A DNA stretch of 64,000 bases, taken from Eucommia ulmoides. Its lineage: Eukaryota; Streptophyta; Magnoliopsida; Garryales; Eucommiaceae. The translations under genes were made by a program, and so were the position numbers. Positions 55,931-64,000 of the stretch are shown in pieces (position 1 is the first letter of the stretch; every line of letters begins with the position of its first letter). The notes beneath the pieces were generated by a model. The model was not told the DNA's origin and did not search any database. It was given only the letters and a program-made list of their open reading frames with translations. The stretch spans positions 37,148,676 to 37,212,675 of the forward strand of contig CM028338.1 of assembly GCA_016647705.1 (NCBI GenBank), given 5' to 3'.

Positions 55931-56112
55931 GGAGTGGAAAGCTCAAACTCAAAGGCCTATAAATTTGACTTTACCTTTTTAGTCTGGCCATAACTAACCA
56001 AGCCGGTTGGTTTGACCCGGCTTGACACATTTTTGGTAATTTAAATGCATTGCCAATAATTTTAAAATTAAATATAATTTATTAAATTAAGTGTGTTCGA
56101 TAATAAAATAAA

Positions 56113-57206
56113 GAAAAAATTAGCGGTCAATCTCAAATTGAGCGTGAAACTACCAATTAAATTTGCATATTTAAAAATGAACCAAATAATCTCAATTTAC
56201 AGATTTTTTTAACCATCTAATTCCAAATTTTAAAAAACGCAAAAATCATATAACAAAATTGTCCATGTATGATTCTCACGTTTTATAGCTTCTTTATTTG
56301 AAAGTTTCACACAAAATCATTTTATTCAAATCAAAATAACTTTTATTGTATATATTGTTTTACGATATAATTATATATTTAAATTCATTTTAATAAGATC
56401 TTCAAAATGGTATCACATTCAATATTTTTTTGATTAATTTCAGTTTCACATTCATATTACATTCAACATGAATGTAACATCACTATTACACGAATGTTAA
56501 TTTGTGCTATTATAAACAATATTACATTTCACACGCAAATAAGGTATCATAATCAAATGCGTCGCGGACATCCCAAATACAATTCTAGACATGGATGTTA
56601 TATGTAACATTACTATTATACCATGTTACATATAATATTCACACTTGTTACGATATCCGATTCAACACAGACAATGTTACATTCCGCATGCAATATGCTA
56701 TTTGTGTGTAGAATATAACATTGCTTATATTGCATGTAACATTTCTAATTTACTGTCAACACATATATCCTCTTTACGTGTGGAATGTAACATTGTCCGT
56801 GTTGAATCCAATTTTGTGTAGATATTACATATAACATCTTATAATTCGTAAAAAACTAAAAAAAAAAAAAAATGGAAGTACCCACGTGAAATGTAACATG
56901 AATGTGAAAACTGAATACTAATGAAAAAATAGTAAATTTAATACCGTTTTGAATATCTTGTTTAGACGAATTTAAATATGCAACTATATTATTAAAAAAA
57001 TATGTACAACAATAAATATTTTTATTTTAATAAATGGTTATCTATTATTTGAATTAGCTCCGCAAGATGAGGATATACTATGTAGACACAATAATTAGGG
57101 GCATTTTGGTCACAAAAATGGAAAAAGGACCGCTCGGTTCATGAAAAAAATAGCGGATGTAATCGGTAGTTTTCAATCGCTTTTGGGATCTCCCGGTAAG
57201 CACCCC
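56113..57206. mobile_element. Foldback Mutator-like MITE (1094 bp)
   Basis: The whole left half (56125-56690) is an inverted relative of the right half (56770-57200). Examples are TTTAAATTC at 56376 versus GAATTTAAA at 56978, and GATTCAACAC near 56659 versus GTGTTGAATC near 56797. The outer ends read AATCTCAAATTGAGCG and, reversed, GATCCCAAAAGCGATTG. The 9-base TAAAATAAA at 56104-56112 recurs at 57207-57215; 9-bp duplications are the Mutator signature. No coding capacity. It lies upstream of the SAM gene. Confidence 0.75.
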
Positions 57207-57215
57207 TAAAATAAA

Positions 57216-59323
57216 ACAACTACATAATCACCTAAAAATTGTTCTAAATTTTGAGGAATGTGTAACTCATTTAAATTTTTAGCATTCGCACTCAATGCCA
57301 TAAAATATATAATTATCACAACTAATATTTTACACCAATACTATAAAATATTATGGAAATAAATTATATTCAAAAAATTATAGACAGGAAAAATATTAAA
57401 TTGAGAAAAAATGGAAAGAATGTTGTAGAGAGAAAATATTTAAAAAAAATAAAGTTGTAAAAATTATTTTAGGAAAAAAAATTAAAAAAATATATTTTTT
57501 TAAGTTAAAATATTAAAAAAATAAATATATTCAGTCCTTAATAAATTCAACACTTATAATTCAGCATTAAAATTTTGAGCATTTGAAATTTAAGTGTTGC
57601 CAAATAAACGCTAATTATATATATTTTTTTAGTGAATTTTGTTGTATTAGATGATCGTGATTTTAATATGGAATAGTTTTTGTTATTATATTTTTCTGTA
57701 GAAGGTGAAAAATAGCCAAACAGGAGTAATAAAATTGTTGAATTTTACATTTTTCTTTTTTGGGTTCAAAGAGGATAAGGGGGGTTTTGGTTTTAAAGGG
57801 ATGGTAGTTGAAACTTGAATGTGACTAAAGGGGGAAGAATGAGGGGGTGGTGGGGTCTTTTCCATGGGCAATATGTTCCCTCCAAGAGTAGGGCATAGGC
57901 TTATGTGTGTGAAATGTGAATGAATCTCACTTCTTTAGGGATGGAGGGAGGGGAGAGTGAGATGTAAGAAATGCTTTAAAACATTGCCATCAATCACGCT
58001 TTGTAAAAAAAAAAAGAAAAAGTTATTGAAGTCGGTCCATGGGTCACCCACCCACCCACCCTCAACTTTTCCTTTTGAGTTTTTATGTAGAAAACAAAAT
58101 TCAAACCAAGAATCCACTAAGTAGATATGATTATGGGTAATTTGGATAAAAAAATAATGGGTAAATTAGGTCAAAATCAACTCATTTGGTGATCTAAAAA
58201 ACTAACAAAAATAAAAATATATTTGTTGTGATCCCAAAAAATTGTTCTGTGTTCTTAAGATTAGAAAAGAAAAAAAAAAATTAAAACCAGATTCGAGATT
58301 AAGCACATATCCAGGCTAAGGGTTTCAATAAGTCATATTGAATTCCATGGCCTTTAATTTTGTTATATGAGAAGATAAAATGAAAGTTAAGAGTGAAATT
58401 GATATAAATAAATTTGATTGTGACTTTTAGATTAATTAAACACTTTGTGTATTTTGGACAAATAAAAAAACTATATTTGCTCATAATGTGGTTGCTTAAG
58501 GAGTCATTTACTCAATTCGTTGGATGTTATACCATTTATTTAGTAAAAAAGTGAAACATAAATGTTCCTTACACACTTAATTTGTATTGCTTCTTATTCT
58601 TTAAAAAGATCAATTGGATGTTACTTTTGAATGGTAAAGGTATATATAGATACTATATTTAAATCAAGCATATCGATTAAATATTTTAGTGATTCTTAGA
58701 GTCCCAATGGCATCTATTTCTTTTAATTTCTGGGCTTGTTTGGTTTGTAATCTATTTTTTTCCTTTAATTTAATATATACAATTCAGATTTGTAGCAAAT
58801 TGTCCTTAAAAAAATACGTTGTGATAATTATCAGTGTCTAACACTATTAAATAATATTAGAGATATTATTATTATTTAATACTAATTTTTTTATATGAGT
58901 ATTATACGTAGATATTAACCTAAAAACTATTAATTTCAACCTCTAAAATTATTAACGTTGACTAATATTTATTTTTTCGAAATAGTAAATATTAAGTAAA
59001 CAATTCGTAGAGGGTTTTTTCAATTGTTTAAACAATTACTAAAGTGTTTTTTCAATTGTTTAACTTTGTGTTTTTCAGATAATGATTTTAAAATAATATA
59101 AGAGATAAGTCACATATAATTAATTATAATAAAAACAAAGATAAACTATATGGGTAAGTTTCGGTAATATCTCTAGTCATTTGGAAAGCGTACAACGATA
59201 AAATTCATTCAATCTACTATATTAATAATAAATAATAATTAAATGCACTCAAATTACTATATTAATTATAAATAATATTTAAGTTTATTTAAATAAAATG
59301 TTGAGAGGGAAAAATTAAATAAA
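57216..59323. other. Intergenic, no gene recognised
   Basis: Short minus-strand ORFs at 57686-57871, 57935-58117 and 58299-58484 lack domains, start context or neighbours. The region is AT-rich with scattered homopolymers. Nothing firm was found. Confidence 0.5.
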
Positions 59324-59517
59324 CCACTGAGTGCGTAGATCAGCTGGTAAGTGGTTGTTCTAACTTAACCAATGTCCTTAGTTCGAGACTTAATAATACA
59401 GCTGTGTCAAAATTCGATAGGGAGAGTTTTTCCGCTCTTATGGTCCGACCTAACTCGATCCAAATCAGTCGAAACCCAATGTGGTTATCGGATACTGAAG
59501 GTTTATACCAAAAAAAA
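59324..59517 (+). mobile_element. tRNA-derived SINE (~190 bp)
   Basis: An A-box-like 'tagatcagctggtaag' (59336-59351) and a B-box 'agttcgagac' (59380-59389) stand about 35 bases apart. A conserved-looking body follows ('ggtccgacctaactcgatcc', 'ggttatcggatac'), ending in an A run. The body resembles SINEs common in eudicots. It is not a tRNA gene, since the arms do not fold and no anticodon arm is present. Confidence 0.75.
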
Positions 59518-60004
59518 GGGGGGGATAAATAAATAAGCTTTAAATATTAAAGATTATTGTTTATTTTCAATTTTTTAATTGTGTTTTTAATGTTTATTTT
59601 TTAACCAATATAATAGTTCCCATTTTTTGTTATTTAGTACTTTTAAAAAACAGCCCAGTGCACGAAAGCTCACGCCATTACATGAGTTGTTTAATACTTT
59701 TGTTGTCTAATACTTATTATAACTATAAATTTTAATAATGGTTATCAACAAAAAAAATCATATCAAGAGATAATAAAATAGAAAATATAATTATTTTATC
59801 TAATTTAATATCATATTTATTAAAAATAATAGACATTTAATTTTTTTTATTATTTATCATTTAAAATTTATTTAAATAAAATGTTAAAAGAGGGAAGAAT
59901 AATGAATAATGAATTTTGTGAACATTAATGGTCGAAAATGGCAAATTGTTCACGATGAATAGGAGTAAAAAGATTGTCTTTGTTAAGCTCTCCTTCTGTC
60001 CAAC
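59518..60004. other. Intergenic, no feature seen
   Basis: AT-rich DNA without a supported feature. Confidence 0.5.
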
Positions 60005-60253
60005 CACGGATGGCAAAAAAAACCAAACTGATGAGTAATCGAGAGAAACCGCACCGAATGGTTAAGTTTTGAAACCGACTAAATGGTTCGGCTGTGACTT
60101 TGCTTTTGAAATTAGCAACTGAAGCAGTTTTTATTTTGATTTCGGGATAGTAACCGTAAAACCAAACCACGAAACCAAACCATGAAACCGATATTTTAGA
60201 TATATTATTTTTACGACATATATACCTATTTTTTTTTATATATTTACAGTTTA

Positions 60254-60349
<96 letters not shown>

Positions 60350-60742
60350 AACAATTATGGTTATAATCGTTTATTTTAAGTATCATTGAATTTTAATTAT
60401 GGTTATAAATATTCATTGTAACAATTAATAGTTTTGTGATTTAGTTTTATTTTTTGAAATATATATTTTATATTTTAATTATGTTTGTATTTATATATAA
60501 AAAACCATGGTCCGCAGTTTCGTGGTTTTGATTTTGGTTTTGACTTTGATTTTTTATAAAATTGAAAAATCTTAAATGGTTTTGCGATTTCGTAATTTTA
60601 GTTTTGGTTTTGTATAAATTTAAATGGTTCGATTTTAAAACTGTTTTAAAAAAAACAGCGAGTTTGGTTTGGTATATGTCTAACGATTTTGGTTTTGCTT
60701 TTATATGAAACCGAACCAAAATCTTACCATTGACAGCCCTAG
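60005..60742. mobile_element. hAT-like MITE rich in AAACCGAACC-type repeats
   Basis: The right end reversed reads AGGGCTGTCAATGGTAAGAT then TTTGGTTCGG, the classic end of many plant hAT-type MITEs. The left end 'cggatggcaaaaaaaaccaa' is a decayed inverted copy. Both arms are filled with GGTTTTG/AAACCGAA words in opposite orientation. A (CT)n(AT)n microsatellite sits at 60257-60342. The 8-bp duplication is not clear (TCCAACCA versus TCCAAGGG). Confidence 0.5.
60257..60342. repeat. (CT)n(AT)n microsatellite
   Basis: About 44 bases of CT followed by about 42 bases of AT, in the centre of the MITE. Confidence 0.9.
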
Positions 60743-60815
60743 ATCCAAGGGTTAGGTTTTCAATTTTAATTTTTCCTATTAGATTGTATGCTCACACTAT
60801 GCACGGACTATCAAT

Positions 60816-60817
<2 letters not shown>

Positions 60818-60859
<42 letters not shown>
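60818..60859. repeat. Poly-T tract, 42 bases
   Basis: An uninterrupted T run. It could be the A-tail of a minus-strand retroposed sequence or an assembly-sensitive homopolymer. Confidence 0.85.
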
Positions 60860-61800
60860 CACACTTCGATATAATTATCGATATTTTTTTTTTTTACATT
60901 TTGATTTAGTTATTATATTTTTATTAATAAATCATACATTTTTGCTAATTAATATTTGAATTAATATAAATGATGTCGGTATATTCTTTGCTAGTATAAC
61001 TAATGTTTGAACTATTGAGGTACAAAAATGCTAAGCCAGTAAGATTAGTCGAGTGTCAAATATCAAACAATAAAAGATCTAAAAATTAGAGGTTTGTTTG
61101 GTTTGTAAATGTAAAATATTTATTTATTGTATTTATTTTTTGGTTGCTGCAATTAGTTAGCACAATGTCGCACACTATCAAAACTCACATAGGAAAAAGA
61201 AAAGAATAAAATTAAAAATATATATTTAGGGGGGGGGGGGGGGAGGGGAAGAAACAAAAATAGAAAAATAAAGGATATACAAAAAAAAATAAAAAAATTG
61301 TCAAGCTAGAAAGTGCTATAACTAATATTACTTATATTTTACTTGATTAATCTCAATATTACCTAATTTTCACTATACACATAGTGAAAATGTAAAGTGA
61401 GAGGTTATTGGTTTTGTACCTAATTTGTTTTATGCCATTATTATAATAATAAACAATACGTAATGGTTATTATTATTTCTATTGTTATATAGATAGTGAA
61501 AATAAAAGAGAGAGAATGTAATAAATAAAACTATTATGAGTTTTGGTTGAATCTTAGCCCTTCATTTTAAAGGGAGAATAGGATTGGAGAGATTGATAAT
61601 ACTTGATTGTGGTTTATTCTCAACTCTTGGCTTTCACTTTTATATATAACATATAAATTAAGAGTATAATATATTAGTATGTAATTGGCGAAGTATAAGT
61701 ACGTCAAATAGATCTAAGAAAATCTATCAATTGTGTATACACTATCTAACTTTACAAAATAATACCAATACGAATTTGATATTCGAGCACTAAAACAGAA
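60860..61800. other. Intergenic, no gene recognised
   Basis: AT-rich. It includes a G15 run (61229-61243) followed by A-rich sequence. No ORF of note. Confidence 0.5.
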
Positions 61801-62446
61801 TAATATGAGTATTCTACTCTCTTTATATGTGAATGACATGATTATTACTGGTGATGATGCTGATAGGATTGCAGTCTTGAAGTCAGAATTAACTCGTTAG
61901 TTTGAAATGAAGGACTTGGGGACTTTATGCTACTTTCTAGGTATTAAAGTATCATTCTTTCCAAAAGGCTATCTTCTTTCTCAGTCTAATATGCAACTAA
62001 CATTCTTGAGCGTGTTCATCTTACTAATACTAGGACAATTGATACTCCTCTAAAGGTTAATATTTGTCATTCATCTTCTGATGTTGCTCTATTGCCAGAT
62101 CTTACCTTATATTATACTATTATTAGCAGATTGGTCTATCTTACTACTAGTCACCCAGACATTACCCACATTGTTTATATCGTCAGTCAGTTTGTCATTT
62201 CTCCTACTACAATTCACTGGGCAACTGTAGTTCGTATCCTTTGATATCTTTGAGGTACCTTTTTCAGAATCTCCTACTTCCATGAACCTTGTCTTTGGAG
62301 GTACATACATACCCTGATACTGATTGGACTAGTGATCCCACAGATGGCAAGTCTGTTATAGGATTTTGTGTATTTTTAGGTGATTCTCTTATTACACAAT
62401 CACAAGAAGCTAGTCGTTCTAAATCTTCTATGGAAATTGAGTATCG
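61801..62446 (+). pseudogene. Copia RT end and RNase H fragment (broken)
   Basis: It starts LLSLYVNDMIITGDD, the YVDDM region of copia RT with Asn for Asp, then EMKDLGTLCYFLGIKVSF. Frames shift several times through RLVYLTTSHPDITH-like and DPTDGKSVIGFCVFLG-like readings. It stops at 62446 in the RNase H 'EYR' codons, where LTR copy 5 enters. The upstream end is not bounded by an LTR. Confidence 0.8.
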
Positions 62447-62741
62447 TGTAAAACCTAAATCGTAGAACGTACATCATAATAGTTGCATTTTAGAGTATTA
62501 GAAAATTTTAGAGTAAAATTTTATTGATTAAAATTCAAATCAAAAGTTGGGGGTCAAATTGGAAATTTAGAAACATAAAATTTAAACTTATGATTTAAAT
62601 TGACAAATAAAAATCAAAAAGTAAAAATATTAAGGGTGAAATTATAATTTTTGAAACTTTTAAAAGTTGAAATTCATTGAAATTAAGATCTTAAAGGAAA
62701 TTAGGGGAAGAAAGTGCAATTTAACTATTTTTTTTTTTAAA

Positions 62742-62804
<63 letters not shown>

Positions 62805-64000
62805 CGCTGTGTGTGTGAGTGACGGGAGACCACCGGCTGGCAAGGAGAGAGAGATCAGGCGACGTGCCATGAGGGGATCAAATTTAACCACTAAATTCAT
62901 GCAATAAATACCCCCTCATGCAGTAGAAATGATCAAATCCTAGATCAAATCTGGAAAAAATCAGAGAAATTCTAGAGAGAGAGAGATGACCGGAGTGGGG
63001 TTGTCGATTTTTCTTGAATCGGCGTTCCTCCGGCAGCATGGTCGTGGCTGTTATGGGTGTGCGTGATTGTGTGGATATCTTCGACAGTTCCAAGAGAGAG
63101 AGATGATGGTTCGGCCAGTGGGGTGGTTCGTCAACGGCATGGCAGTGTGCGTTCTTAGCATCGCCGGTGAGCGGGAGTTGCTGATTGCTATCCAATCATC
63201 AACGATCGTCGGGCTGGTGAGTATTTATGTGTAATTTCTCTAATTATTTTGGTGGGTGTGTGCATGCATGAGCGTTGCGAGTTTGGTCGGTAAATTTCCG
63301 GCGGTGTGTGTTGTGCTCTATTTTCTTTTTCCGACAGCGTATGGGTTTGTGTGTGTGCGTGTGTGTGTGTCGTGTTGGCGAGAACCCAGCAAAACAGAGA
63401 CGGAGAGAAAGAGAGAGGTCGATCAACGGCGGTGGCGGTGGTGCGAGTTGGGTGTGGCTACGGTGTGCCGTTGTGTGTGTATGTCACCGTCGGCAGGGGT
63501 CGTTGACCCCGTGACGTGTCGTCGGCATTGGGCATGCATGTGTAGTTGTGTGCATGAGGGTGTGTGCGTCGCAGCGTGCATGGGTGTGCGAGCGGTGATC
63601 TGGTGAGTGTGCGTGTTAGCTTGTGAGGTGGCCGATGGTGGTGTTTGATCGGTGTTGTGGGTGGTGCAAGGCCGACGGTGAGAATTGGCAAGGAATAGGA
63701 GGCCACCGGTGGTCGGAAACAGTAGAGAAAGAGGGGGGGCGGCCGTCGGGTCTGGAGAAGAACCAAGAACAGAAGAAAAAAAAAAAAAAAAAAAAAAAGG
63801 GGAAATTGCACAACTAACCCTAACAAAAATTCAAATCTATCTCGCGGCCCGTGAACGATTTGGAATGGATATAGTTTTTCATTAAATTTATTTTAGTTTT
63901 ATTAAATTCAATTCTAGCATAAAAATTTTTGTAACCGGAATAATAAATTTGGGATCGTTCATATTACAAGATTTTTATGCAATAATTAACGGAATAAAAT
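62447..64000 (+). mobile_element. LTR of the chromovirus family, copy 5 (cut by window end)
   Basis: It begins TGTAAAACCTAAATCG after TATCG (62442-62446), the presumed left half of a target duplication. It follows the family plan: 'agttgcattttagagta', (TA)n at 62747-62801, promoter, GA stretch, GT-rich block (63240-63680), poly-A run and 'catctcgcgrcccgtgaacg'-type block near 63836. It is closest to copy 3 in wording. Whether it is a solo LTR or starts a full element lies beyond the window. Confidence 0.85.
62862..62910 (+). promoter_or_regulatory. LTR core promoter of copy 5 (variant)
   Basis: ACGTGCCA at 62862-62869 and caataaata at 62902-62910 occupy the places of ACGTGGCA and TATATAAA in copies 1 and 3, with the shared 'ccactaaattcatg' between them. 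Both motifs carry changes, so activity is likely lower. Confidence 0.45.

Noticed and set aside
57686..58117. Two small minus-strand ORFs with Pro- or Phe-rich sequence
   Set aside because: No domain, no splice or promoter context, low-complexity composition.
59336..59391. Possible tRNA gene
   Set aside because: A- and B-box-like motifs are present, but no cloverleaf arms; body and A-tail show a SINE.

Overview
This window is nuclear DNA of a flowering plant, most likely a eudicot. It is AT-rich, has intron-split genes of plant families, and most of it is layered LTR retrotransposons. Only two normal-looking host genes are present: a three-exon nodulin-like / NUCLEAR FUSION DEFECTIVE 4-like major facilitator membrane protein (24302-29613, +) and a single-exon SAM-domain protein (55236-55832, -). 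No tRNA or rRNA gene, CRISPR array or prokaryotic feature was found.

Layout. 1-4475: a short, coding-free LTR retrotransposon on the minus strand with a tRNA-Asp type primer site (Tat/Athila-like), truncated by the window start and inserted in a decayed Ty3/gypsy chromovirus. 4476-11692: the 3' part of that chromovirus pol (+), split by a 2.8-kb solo LTR with a perfect 5-bp target duplication, then its own 3' LTR. 11693-22141: a second, different chromovirus on the minus strand (5' LTR near 21.7 kb, gag, protease, RT, integrase, 3' end near 12.2 kb). It is broken by two more LTRs of the first family (12679-15463 and 16297-18063). 22142-24301: intergenic DNA with a SINE remnant and a TIR element.

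24302-35790: the MFS gene. Both introns are inflated by TEs. A partial tandem duplication of its 3' end (29452-35790) was later split by a Ty1/copia element (29819-34810). 35990-36395: a trinucleotide-rich minisatellite whose inverted relative lies at 53035-53440. 36966-51117: a nest of at least three layers. A Sirevirus-type solo LTR sits in an unidentified ORF; a pol-less Sirevirus-like element (gag plus a 'putative plant transposon protein' ORF) sits in that LTR; a further solo LTR sits in the ORF. 51118-53034: end of a minus-strand copia RNase H and probably its 3' LTR.

53441-61800: low-copy AT-rich DNA with the SAM-domain gene, a ~1.1-kb foldback Mutator-like MITE, a tRNA-derived SINE and a hAT-like MITE. 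61801-62446: a copia RT/RNase H remnant entered by a fifth LTR of the chromovirus family (62447 to window end).

The most unusual signal is the chromovirus LTR family present five times. Copies share an ACGTG element about 41-44 bp upstream of a TATA-like box, a GT-rich transcribed part and, at a fixed internal place, an array of hairpin-forming repeats. The hairpin design is kept while the unit sequence and length (33, 42, 73 and about 40 bp) change from copy to copy. All TE coding regions carry stops or frameshifts. All family calls come from reading the sequence; no database search was run.
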